A program made the translations under genes and the position numbers. DNA of 64,000 nucleotides from CAWIHK01 sp963835935 (GTDB lineage: Bacteria > Bacteroidota > Ignavibacteria > UBA10030 > CAVZMI01), in the NCBI GenBank assembly GCA_963835935.1, contig CAWIHK010000005.1:496001-560000 (forward strand). The letters are read 5' to 3'. The notes below the pieces were generated by a model, which saw only the letters and a list, made by a program, of their open reading frames with translations, ran no database searches and was not told the DNA's origin. This document shows positions 17,064 through 24,738 of the stretch, in pieces; positions within the stretch are counted from its first letter, which is position 1; every line of letters starts with the position of its first letter.

Positions 17064-17584
17064 CAGTTGATCCATCAAACATAAACCAAAATTCCGGTTC
17101 AGGGCGCACAGAAGACGCGCCCTGTTCCATTTTAGTACTGGCTCTCGGCAACGACATCATGGGTGACGATGCCGTTGGCTTGCATGCCGCAAAAGCGCTT
17201 CGCAAGAAGTTTTCGAACCGAATTACAATAATCGAAGCAATGATTGCAGGTTATTCGTTGCTCGATATTCTCGACGGATATTCTCATGTTCTTCTAATCG
17301 ATGCCGTTACAACTGGAAAAAGCCTACCGGGCGCCATCCGTGAATTTTCGAAAGAAGAGTTCGAAACATTATATGCTGCTTCGCCGCATTATGTAGGAAT
17401 CCCGGAGGTACTCACTTTAGCAAAACGGTTAGGATTACAAATGCCGGTTGAATTCCGGATTTTAGCGATGGAAATTTCCGACACACATGAATTACGAGAA
17501 TGCTTAAGCCCGAAAATAAACGAAGCGCTTCCGAAATTTATTCAATATGCTGAAGATATTATCCGAGGGTGGTTGACTCAGTAA
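17060..17584 (+). CDS. Hydrogenase maturation protease (HyaD/HycI family)
   Basis: A 174-residue endopeptidase expected to trim the C-terminal tail of the large subunit MvhA. The conserved start LALGNDIMGDDAVG is seen at about residues 27-40, with metal-sensing acidic residues, followed by LLIDAVTTG and the conserved His in SPHYVGIPEVL. The start overlaps the peptidase stop (ATGA), showing translational coupling. Its presence in the operon supports a functional hydrogenase. The gene converges on the minus-strand gene 10 bases downstream, so no terminator hairpin fits between them. Confidence 0.9.
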   Translation: MTVDPSNINQNSGSGRTEDAPCSILVLALGNDIMGDDAVGLHAAKALRKKFSNRITIIEAMIAGYSLLDILDGYSHVLLIDAVTTGKSLPGAIREFSKEEFETLYAASPHYVGIPEVLTLAKRLGLQMPVEFRILAMEISDTHELRECLSPKINEALPKFIQYAEDIIRGWLTQ

Positions 17585-17594
17585 ACAAGAAGTT

Positions 17595-17993
17595 TTATTT
17601 TGCATCCAATTTCGAAATTAGAACACCTATCGTTATCATAAAGAATCCTATCAATCCATAGATCAAATGTAAGTAGTGAAATGATCGAATGATAATTACC
17701 TCGCCGACAATCCATCCGAGTGATATGCAACCTTGATAAATTATAAAGAGATAATATTTTTCCCAACGAATTATTGTGATTACGGAGATAATAAAACTGG
17801 ATAATCCGTTCATGACCAACAAAATTATTGCCGGAATCAAAAAATCCGGGAAAGGCGAATATTGAAGAAGTGATAACGGTATCTTCATAAAATTCCCGCT
17901 AGGATCGTAGAGCAATGCCAAACCACCAAAGAAGGCTGATATGCCGTTGAAGATCAACAAAACGATTGCGCTTGTGTGAAAGATATTTTTCAT
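17595..17993 (-). CDS. Small four-helix membrane protein, unknown function
   Basis: A 132-residue hydrophobic protein with about four membrane segments (roughly 7-28, 50-72, 82-100, 106-128). The motif FGGLALLYDPSG lies in the first loop. It has no recognised catalytic motif. It overlaps the upstream GNAT gene by 4 bases (ATGA), so the two are translated together. Function unknown. Confidence 0.75.
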   Translation of the reverse strand: MKNIFHTSAIVLLIFNGISAFFGGLALLYDPSGNFMKIPLSLLQYSPFPDFLIPAIILLVMNGLSSFIISVITIIRWEKYYLFIIYQGCISLGWIVGEVIIIRSFHYLHLIYGLIGFFMITIGVLISKLDAK

Positions 17994-18478
17994 TGTATAC
18001 TTTTTTCCAAATAGCAGACTTCGAACGGTAAATGATTAAATCGCTTTGTTCCTGTTTCTATGAATCCATATTGTAGATACCATTTTTTTAAGATCGAGTG
18101 GCCGTTGATGATTGCAATACATACTTTCTTGCCGCCCCGGTTTTTAACATTATCAAAAACGAAATCCATTATCGATGTTCCAAACTTTTTATGGCGAAAT
18201 TCAGGAAGGACTGCTAATTTTTCCATGTAATACTTTTCTTCATCAGCTTTTTCGATTGCAACAAATCCGATTTTCTGATTATCGGAGGAGACACCATAAA
18301 GTTCAATTCCTTTTTTCTGCATGCTCACAAGAGTGCTAAGCTCGATAAACGCCGCGTTTGTCGGCGCATTTTGTATCGTGAGGTTAAATTTATCCGCGAC
18401 TGTTTGGAATGACCTGCGGATGATGTCGACCCATTCACCCATTTCATCTATACTTCGGATTTGGATGATATTTAACAT
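17990..18478 (-). CDS. GNAT family N-acetyltransferase
   Basis: A 162-residue acetyltransferase. The acetyl-CoA binding region is visible as MEKLAVLPEFRHKKFGTSIM (about 84-103, an R/K-x-x-G-x-G/S type loop), followed by ILKKWYLQYGFIETG, typical of the last GNAT helix and strand. The substrate cannot be told. It is co-translated with the small membrane protein downstream. It may start a short two-gene operon transcribed from the 18.5-kb intergenic region. Confidence 0.85.
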   Translation of the reverse strand: MLNIIQIRSIDEMGEWVDIIRRSFQTVADKFNLTIQNAPTNAAFIELSTLVSMQKKGIELYGVSSDNQKIGFVAIEKADEEKYYMEKLAVLPEFRHKKFGTSIMDFVFDNVKNRGGKKVCIAIINGHSILKKWYLQYGFIETGTKRFNHLPFEVCYLEKSIQ

Positions 18479-18602
18479 AAAAAAATATTCCTTTCCATTC
18501 CAATTCTCTCAAAATATTTTAATTCAGATTTGTCATTAGAGAATTTTCTAATGGCCGTCATTAGAATAACTCATTAATTCATAAAGCATTAACCATCACC
18601 AT

Positions 18603-18722
18603 GGTGGTTTCGATACATCCAAATCTGATTTTCAGATTTGGATTACTCAACCACCGGCTTATCAGCACGGTCGGTGAGTAGTCCTTCAAATCGCCATAAA
18701 AAAGGGACGTATCGAACCGACC
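18603..18722. repeat. REP/BIME-like pair of inverted repeats
   Basis: The intergenic stretch between two minus-strand genes (18479-18818, otherwise without features) holds nested inverted repeats. An inner perfect 12-bp stem (ATCCAAATCTGA, 18617-18628, with TCAGATTTGGAT, 18632-18643) has a 3-base loop. An outer stem pairs GGTGGTT (18603-18609) with AACCACC (18649-18655). A second, inverted and diverged copy follows: GGTCGG (18669-18674), GAGTAG, GTATCGAACCGACC (to 18722). The left copy begins GGTTTCGATAC and the right ends GTATCGAACC. This layout resembles REP sequences mobilised by RAYT (TnpA-REP) transposases. No such transposase is in the window. Confidence 0.6.
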
Positions 18723-18818
18723 ATATGAGAAAGCTTCAGAATCTTAAAATATTTTTTTCCTAATAACAAATTTGGGTTTAATTCAAGCATGCGGTTCTTG
18801 TAGTTAGTTGATTGTCGT

Positions 18819-20897
18819 TCATACTGTTTTTCTCTTCAATGGGATCGTTGGAAAGTGATTATTATATTTTCTAATCGCAAGACTCACCCCGAGTAAAAAC
18901 CAAAACATAGTAATGGTGATCTGACTGCCGAAATTCCATTCTCCTAATCCATTTACAAGAAAAGTAATTGTTCCTCCAACGGCACCAAGTACGGCATCTG
19001 ATAAAATAGTACCTGTTGCTACCGATTGGAATATCTGTATTTGCGTTCGGAGAATCTTACCTAATAAAAATAAAACCGCACATGTACCTACAAGACCGAA
19101 TATTACCAGGAATTGGATATAATTATTGTGAAGATGGCCGAAGTTTTCTTTCTCGTATGGCCGCCTGAATTGCGCATACGTGTTGGCAACATCTATATCA
19201 CCAATGCCGAATATCGGGTGTGTCCGGAAAATTCTCAAACCTGTTTCCCACATCTGGAGGCGCTGATAGTTTGTCGGATAATCAAGATCGAGCAGGCTTA
19301 GCAATCGATTGCGTTGACGCTCCACCGTCAGTACGGTGTTGCCGGAAAGCATTACGTCTCTCGGTATATAATCGAGCGGAATTCTCATTTGAATAATAAA
19401 AGAGTTATCTCTATCAAGCGACACAACGGTAATTCCCTTCATACTTGCAAAAACTATCCTTACAGAATCCGATGAAAAATCGAGAATACCGCCGAGGTCA
19501 TTTCGCTTTTCGATGAATGTCACTGTAGATGAATCGATTCTATATCGTTCAAGCCATTCCGTTGTACAAATGAATAAATTATTGTCGACGGTGAATGCCG
19601 TTGCGACTGTAGAATTGATATGCCGCCGAAATATTTCTCGATTAGGAATACCATGTTGAAGTGTGTAAACACACACAGTATCATAAAAAGAGGAGAGAGA
19701 CATATATTTTTTATCGATATTCAATATTTGAAAATTGACAAGATTGTTGTAACGAAGAGTATCTTTCATGTTCAAAGGATTTCGGAAAATCGTGATCCCG
19801 CTGTCTTTATCTAGTGCATAGAGCATATTGTTTGCACTCATGGATGATCGAAGCCTACCCGGAGACCAAAAAATATTATTCAAGTTGAATCCAGCGGCAT
19901 TATTTCTCTGAAGCAAAACCATTCGTGAATCGATCAACGACGCAACGAACATACTATCCCGCCATGGTATACATGAAATTACAGGCGCAGGAAGATGGAC
20001 AGATGAGCTATTCCCGTTTTTATCAACCAGGACGAGACTGTTTTCATAATCACTGATGATGACGGTGCTATCAATTGATGATACTTGATAAGCTGTTCCC
20101 CGGGTTGAGATCAATTGTGTTTGTGTTAACTTTCCGGATGATAAGTTGTAAACGTGAACGTTACTTTTTCCTTTTGTGAGAAGAAGAAAGCCTGTCGTAA
20201 TAATTATAAGAATGGCAAATGAAGACCATTTTTTCCTGAGCAGCGTCAGGCTAATTACTCCGGCCAACGCACCGAGCCACGCCGCGCGAGAATAGGTTGC
20301 CGACAACGCAATGACCGAGATAAACAGCCCGACAAAAATATGGCTTCGCTTAGAAAGACGAACCTTTTCGTCGATTGCAAACGCAAAAAGCATAACCACA
20401 AGTATCGCCAGCACACTTCCGGTCGCCATAACATGGCCAAATGGAGATGGACCGTTGACATGAAGCAGATACAGGTTTTGAGTATAATGATACCAGGCAA
20501 CACAGAGATATGCCATAGCAGTCAACACCCCGGCGAACAGAAATATTTTAAGGAAGAGGATAAGTTTCGGAATATTTTCTACTGCATAGAAAAACGTATA
20601 AGCAACAGGAATTAATAGAGCGCGTTTCACCGGGAATATAAATGCAGTTGCCGGGTGGGCAGAAAAAACAGAAGAAAGAATTTCAGCGGCGAGAAAAAAT
20701 AGGAATGCCAATTCCATTCCTGTTTTTTCAATTCGGCCTTTACCATAAGCGAAACGAATAGTAATAAGGATTAAAGCACCGAAATAACCAATCTGATTTA
20801 TGAATATTGAATTTGTCAGTGAAACAACAAATAGACAAATTAAAAAGAAAATCATTTTATCTATGATTTGCAGAGCAGACGATGACAAGTATGCCAC
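18819..20897 (-). CDS. O-antigen ligase/polymerase-like membrane protein with large extramembrane insertion
   Basis: A 692-residue polytopic protein of the Wzy/WaaL family, which joins or polymerises lipid-linked glycans at the periplasmic face. About nine membrane segments fill residues 12-245; SATYSRAAWLGALAG (199-213) carries the conserved Arg. The family's periplasmic motif follows much later: QRLQMWETGLRIFRTHPIFG (545-564) and HLHNNYIQF (588-596), then final membrane segments. Between 246 and 538 lies an insertion of about 290 residues made of short beta-strand repeats, resembling a beta-propeller. The usual family size is about 400-450 residues. Not in an obvious polysaccharide cluster. 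Confidence 0.8.
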   Translation of the reverse strand: MAYLSSSALQIIDKMIFFLICLFVVSLTNSIFINQIGYFGALILITIRFAYGKGRIEKTGMELAFLFFLAAEILSSVFSAHPATAFIFPVKRALLIPVAYTFFYAVENIPKLILFLKIFLFAGVLTAMAYLCVAWYHYTQNLYLLHVNGPSPFGHVMATGSVLAILVVMLFAFAIDEKVRLSKRSHIFVGLFISVIALSATYSRAAWLGALAGVISLTLLRKKWSSFAILIIITTGFLLLTKGKSNVHVYNLSSGKLTQTQLISTRGTAYQVSSIDSTVIISDYENSLVLVDKNGNSSSVHLPAPVISCIPWRDSMFVASLIDSRMVLLQRNNAAGFNLNNIFWSPGRLRSSMSANNMLYALDKDSGITIFRNPLNMKDTLRYNNLVNFQILNIDKKYMSLSSFYDTVCVYTLQHGIPNREIFRRHINSTVATAFTVDNNLFICTTEWLERYRIDSSTVTFIEKRNDLGGILDFSSDSVRIVFASMKGITVVSLDRDNSFIIQMRIPLDYIPRDVMLSGNTVLTVERQRNRLLSLLDLDYPTNYQRLQMWETGLRIFRTHPIFGIGDIDVANTYAQFRRPYEKENFGHLHNNYIQFLVIFGLVGTCAVLFLLGKILRTQIQIFQSVATGTILSDAVLGAVGGTITFLVNGLGEWNFGSQITITMFWFLLGVSLAIRKYNNHFPTIPLKRKTV

Positions 20898-20986
20898 GTT
20901 CCCGTTTTTAAAATTATTACTGCATGGAAAATCTTATACAAGATAAGTATTCAGTTGGATAATTACTACTTATTTTGCAGAGGCTG

Positions 20987-21694
20987 TTACTCTTTTTTCG
21001 CCATGATCGCTGCGTAACAAACATTTTTATGAAGTATATCAATCTTTTTAAAACCGACTTCGGCTAATGTTGATATGATGAATGTTGAAGATTCCGGCGT
21101 GTCCTCCTTCTCAATAAAGTCGAATACTGTTTTTTGAAATTCAACCCCGCCGGTTTCAATCAGATATTTTTTATATCGATCTTGCTGAACTTGTTCGATC
21201 TCATCGATTTCGTGCCGGATGAGATCCCAATACCAATATGTGCCGTTTGGTTTTAAAGAGTTGTAAATTTTTTGGAAAACATTTTTCCATTCCTGCCGGA
21301 CACGAAGATGATGCAATACCGCCCCTGAAACTATAATGTCGTAATAATTCTGTTCCAGAATTGCCGAGCGCACATCTTCCTGAATAATCCGGTCGACGAC
21401 TCCATCCGCCGCACGAACCCGCTGTGATGCGCGTTCTATCATCTTACGACTTAAGTCGAGAAGCGTGCAATGCAAACCCGGTATCTTTTGCAGGATTCTT
21501 ATTGTGAAGTTTCCACCGCCGCAGCCAATATCGAGAAGTGTTTGCCCTTCAGTATGAAGCGCTTTTACTGATTCTGCTATCATGTCGAGCACAATCGGTG
21601 CATCGACGGTTGCTATTTGGCCATTTTTTTCATCAGTGAAACGGTCTACGTCGTCATCGAACCGTTTTCGAATTTCATCAACTGAACTTTTCAT
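20987..21694 (-). CDS. SAM-dependent methyltransferase (class I)
   Basis: A 235-residue Rossmann-fold methyltransferase. Motif I is LLDIGCGGGNFT (about 55-66); motif II is CTLLDLSRKMIERA; DIIVSGAVLHHL and LKPNGTYWYWD are the later motifs. Similar proteins methylate small molecules or tRNA (CmoA-like), so the substrate is open. The start at 21694 is preceded by AAGGGAAAG and lies 10 bases after the upstream GNAT stop; a longer frame to 21841 would overlap that gene and is rejected. Confidence 0.85.
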   Translation of the reverse strand: MKSSVDEIRKRFDDDVDRFTDEKNGQIATVDAPIVLDMIAESVKALHTEGQTLLDIGCGGGNFTIRILQKIPGLHCTLLDLSRKMIERASQRVRAADGVVDRIIQEDVRSAILEQNYYDIIVSGAVLHHLRVRQEWKNVFQKIYNSLKPNGTYWYWDLIRHEIDEIEQVQQDRYKKYLIETGGVEFQKTVFDFIEKEDTPESSTFIISTLAEVGFKKIDILHKNVCYAAIMAKKE

Positions 21695-21704
21695 TTCTTT
21701 CCCT

Positions 21705-22256
21705 TCATCGATGAATAACAAGTGAAAACCAAACACTATCTTGGTCACCGGCATTCTCGAACTGAATGAATCCATTTTTTTTAAGAACACAAATCGAGCC
21801 GACGTTGTCGATGGTTGTTTGTGCGTCAATGCGCACGACACCGTTTTGTTCTCGCACCCACCGGATTAATCCACCCACCATCTCCGTGGCAAATCCCTTC
21901 TGTTGAAATTCCGGTAAAACAGAATACCCAATTTCAATCTTGCCTTCATTATCGGGCGCACCCTTAAATTTCACACTTCCGCATAGTATACGTTCATCAC
22001 AATCTATTTTTATAGCGTACCACAAAAGCCACTGACCTAATTCCGGATTTTCTATAAGAAGTTTTCGAAAGAATGGGAGAGCGTCCTTCAGGGTTTCCGG
22101 CGGCCATGATAAAGGAATATTCGCCCGGAGTAATCGTCCGAATTTTTCACGGTCCTCAATTTCCGCAGTTATAATATCTTCTGAGCCGCTGATAAGCTCA
22201 AGCCGTTGAGTTTGAATTGCAATCGTTGATAGAATGGACAAGTTTCGTGAAGACAT
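21705..22256 (-). CDS. GNAT family N-acetyltransferase (RimJ/RimL-like)
   Basis: A 183-residue protein with the RimJ/RimL-type pattern: TQRLELI near residue 16, then IEIGYSVLPEFQQKGFATEM (acetyl-CoA loop, about 107-126) and VLKKNGFIQF. Proteins of this subgroup acetylate ribosomal protein N-termini, antibiotics or other amines. The start at 22256 overlaps the upstream DUF5714 gene by 88 bases in another frame; a TTG at 22241 is the only nearby alternative, so a large overlap remains either way. Confidence 0.8.
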   Translation of the reverse strand: MSSRNLSILSTIAIQTQRLELISGSEDIITAEIEDREKFGRLLRANIPLSWPPETLKDALPFFRKLLIENPELGQWLLWYAIKIDCDERILCGSVKFKGAPDNEGKIEIGYSVLPEFQQKGFATEMVGGLIRWVREQNGVVRIDAQTTIDNVGSICVLKKNGFIQFENAGDQDSVWFSLVIHR

Positions 22257-22924
22257 TCTTTGTTCATCTCATTAAATTCACAATTGATGTATTCTTCTTT
22301 CTGTAATTTAATTTTTTTAATTTCCGAGAGAAACTCGCAAGCTTCCTGAAGCGCAAGATACGTATCGCGCTTGCAGCAGCGCGGCCCTCCGTGCATGGCA
22401 ATCGAGTGTAAACTTTTCGAAGTCATGAGGTTGCTTAACTTCCATTCCTCTATCGAGAGAGGTGTGGCATTTGTGATGACACTGATAAATATTCCCGTGC
22501 CGACACCTGCGCCACAATTTCCGTAAAATCCGCAGAACCCGCCTAAAATATTTTCCGCTCTTTTCTTAGCGATGGCTATTTTAGTAGGTTTGCTTTCGGC
22601 ATCTTTCATGAAATTATAATAGGAACTCAACAATACGGCAGGGACTAGGAAATGATGTTCAGGCCCATGCATTTTTATTTTTGAATTCTTCATTATTGCA
22701 GTTGCCATTTCAATCGGATTGACTCCGTCGGCATGAATGCAGTACTGCTCGATATACTCGTTCGCCGGCAAACTATGACAACCATCGCAAACGAAATGTC
22801 CTTTTGAACACTGAGCGTTTGAAGAAAAATAGCCTCCGCAAATGGAACATTCCATTGATTCAATAACTTCCGTATATAATAATTGCGAACCGCAAAGGAT
22901 GCATCCGCTTTTATACTCTGCCAT
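22169..22924 (-). CDS. DUF5714-family cysteine-rich protein
   Basis: A 251-residue protein with a zinc-ribbon-like N-terminus (CILCG, MECSICGGYF, CSKGHFVCDGCH) followed by a mostly helical domain with GPEHHFLVP, GGFCGFYGNCGAGVGTG and MHGGPRCCKRDTYLAL. This matches my memory of the DUF5714 family, found in anaerobes near methyltransferases; the biochemical role is unknown. The many Cys and His suggest metal or iron-sulfur binding. An ATG at 22924 with AAAGGT upstream was preferred to a TTG at 22996. It precedes the GNAT and methyltransferase genes, perhaps as one operon. Confidence 0.75.
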   Translation of the reverse strand: MAEYKSGCILCGSQLLYTEVIESMECSICGGYFSSNAQCSKGHFVCDGCHSLPANEYIEQYCIHADGVNPIEMATAIMKNSKIKMHGPEHHFLVPAVLLSSYYNFMKDAESKPTKIAIAKKRAENILGGFCGFYGNCGAGVGTGIFISVITNATPLSIEEWKLSNLMTSKSLHSIAMHGGPRCCKRDTYLALQEACEFLSEIKKIKLQKEEYINCEFNEMNKECLHETCPFYQRLQFKLNGLSLSAAQKIL

Positions 22925-23030
22925 TTGTACCTTTCGAAAATTACTCTTCGTCTCACTGGAAATATCAAGATAAGTTTTAATTTCTTTATCTTCCAATATT
23001 TATTAAAAATGGAGGAAGAAGAACTTTGGT

Positions 23031-23549
23031 CTACGCAGGTTTTACTTTACCGTTATTCCCGGAAATTTTTTTCCCGTACAATTTTCCCATGCAATCCGGA
23101 CAAATACCGTGCGTCATATTCGGGGCTCCCATTTCGGATAGGTATCTTTCAATCGGCAGCCAGCGGTTGTCGGTCGTTCTGAATCTTTTACAATTCGAAC
23201 AGAGTGGAAGCAATCCTTCCATCTCGACAATGCGTTTCATCTCTTTCTGTTGGAATCTGATAATTGATATAAATCCAAAAATGAGCATTGCCGCGCCGAT
23301 AGCATCGGCAAGATTTCCATTGATTGTGAATATTTGATCGAGTTGTTCCGGTCTAAGACCGGCGATGTGAGACAATCGAATATTGGGATGTTCACCCAGC
23401 ATGTCCGATATTCGTCCAATGCCAATTAAAATTATCGCCGGTATAAGCGGGCGCAAGGAAAAAAATCGATTACGTTCACGCCATAATAATATCAACGAAC
23501 CGAGAAGAAAAAGAAAAGCCGCGAGATCGAGAGAGAAAATAATATTCAT
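23031..23549 (-). CDS. Membrane protein with C-terminal CxxC/CxxC (signal-protein tail) domain
   Basis: A 172-residue protein with about three membrane segments in residues 1-100, then a short coiled region and a domain reading LLPLCSNCKRFR, WLPIERYLSE, HGICPDCMGKLYG. This Cys-rich tail, probably a zinc site with two CxxC pairs, is usually found at the C-terminus of PAS, GGDEF or response-regulator proteins. Here it stands alone on a membrane anchor. Function unknown; a role in membrane signalling is possible. Confidence 0.75.
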   Translation of the reverse strand: MNIIFSLDLAAFLFLLGSLILLWRERNRFFSLRPLIPAIILIGIGRISDMLGEHPNIRLSHIAGLRPEQLDQIFTINGNLADAIGAAMLIFGFISIIRFQQKEMKRIVEMEGLLPLCSNCKRFRTTDNRWLPIERYLSEMGAPNMTHGICPDCMGKLYGKKISGNNGKVKPA

Positions 23550-23864
23550 AAATGATACCTCATCATATACTACTTATGATTCGAGCTTCGGGAACACTGA
23601 CGCAGACATATAGAATGTAACCGATTCCAAATATTGGACGAACCGAATAGATAATAAGTTTAATGAATGAGAATTAAAAGAGCGGTACTAAGAACATGCT
23701 AAGCAGAATATAGTGACCGGCGACGAAATATAGAATCGCTATTTCAGAGGCATTCACAGTATTTTATCGGGAAAGATTGAACGTCATACCGGCAGCGAAA
23801 ATCAACATGAAGACAAAAAAGATACTTTAAATATGACTTAACTTATGCAAAAAATATATTTAAT
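23550..23864. other. Intergenic region, no feature recognised
   Basis: About 315 bases upstream of the membrane-anchored CxxC protein and downstream of the methyltransferase gene on the same strand. AT-rich, with no open frame of interest, no tRNA-like fold and no strong hairpin seen. It presumably contains the promoter for the gene ending at 23031. Confidence 0.4.
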
Positions 23865-24668
23865 TTATTTCTTCCAACCAACTCCTTTGAAGAAGGTATA
23901 ACAAAATGTACCGTCGGATTGAGTCGTACGATAAAGATCTTTGATTCCCTGTCTCCATGTATTTTCATCGATGAGATTGTTCTCCAACGCAGAATGTTCA
24001 ACTCCTTCAATCATTGCTGTAAAAGTATTCTTTATGAACCCTTCAACAAACGCAGGCCTGCTTGCATCAACATAAACCATGCGAGGCGAGATAACACAAT
24101 TTGAATATCCACTTTCGACCAGAAGCGGAAATAATCGTCTTCCAATCAACGCATCGCCGCCTTGGCGGGCTTGTAGTTCAACCTGACATCCGATTGCCCG
24201 GTTGGCTGCTTCACTCGGCGGATAAAAATAGGCCGAACCGTGATCGCCTTCGATAAGAGTGATGCTACCTCCTCTTTTCAAGACACGCGCTAACGCACGC
24301 AATGCATTGGCTGGATATGGGAGATGTTCTAGTACAAAACAAATAAAAATGTGATCGAATGATTCGTCGTCGAATGGTAAGTGGAAAATATCGGCTGTTT
24401 GGAATTGCACGTTCCGCAAGCCGAGTTCGAGCACACGTAATTTTGCCTGCGCAACGGATTCTGGTGATATGTCAATCGATATGAAATTGACTTCGGAATT
24501 CTTGGGAGCGATTATGCATGTTTGTGCGCCGACTCCGCACCCGGCTTCGAGCACAGTCGATCCTGGCGGAAAAATTGTATCGTGATGGAGCAATTCGTCG
24601 AGGCATTGGGCTTGATCGTCAAGTCTGCTCGCTTCGCGTTCAGAATAACCGTGAACATAATCTTTCAT
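23865..24668 (-). CDS. SAM-dependent methyltransferase (UbiE/COQ5-like)
   Basis: A 267-residue methyltransferase. It begins MKDYVHGYSEREASRLDDQA, then motif I VLEAGCGVGAQT (about 39-50), acidic SIDISPES, TADIFHLPFDDESFDHIF and VLEHLPYP, with LKRGGSITLIEGDHG. This arrangement is common in methyltransferases acting on small metabolites and antibiotics. The start at 24668 was chosen because the family begins there; upstream in-frame codons to 24785 reach into the kinase gene. It lies 70 bases after the giant sensor kinase on the same strand. Confidence 0.85.
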   Translation of the reverse strand: MKDYVHGYSEREASRLDDQAQCLDELLHHDTIFPPGSTVLEAGCGVGAQTCIIAPKNSEVNFISIDISPESVAQAKLRVLELGLRNVQFQTADIFHLPFDDESFDHIFICFVLEHLPYPANALRALARVLKRGGSITLIEGDHGSAYFYPPSEAANRAIGCQVELQARQGGDALIGRRLFPLLVESGYSNCVISPRMVYVDASRPAFVEGFIKNTFTAMIEGVEHSALENNLIDENTWRQGIKDLYRTTQSDGTFCYTFFKGVGWKK

Positions 24669-24738
24669 AGATAAAAAGATAATGTGTGCGCCGGATAAGT
24701 GCAAGAAAAAACGCCAATCCGGGTTCAGTCCAAAACAA

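Noticed and set aside
21695..21841. N-terminal extension of the methyltransferase frame
   Set aside because: It overlaps the upstream GNAT gene, lacks a ribosome binding site and is not methyltransferase-like; ATG 21694 has a good site.
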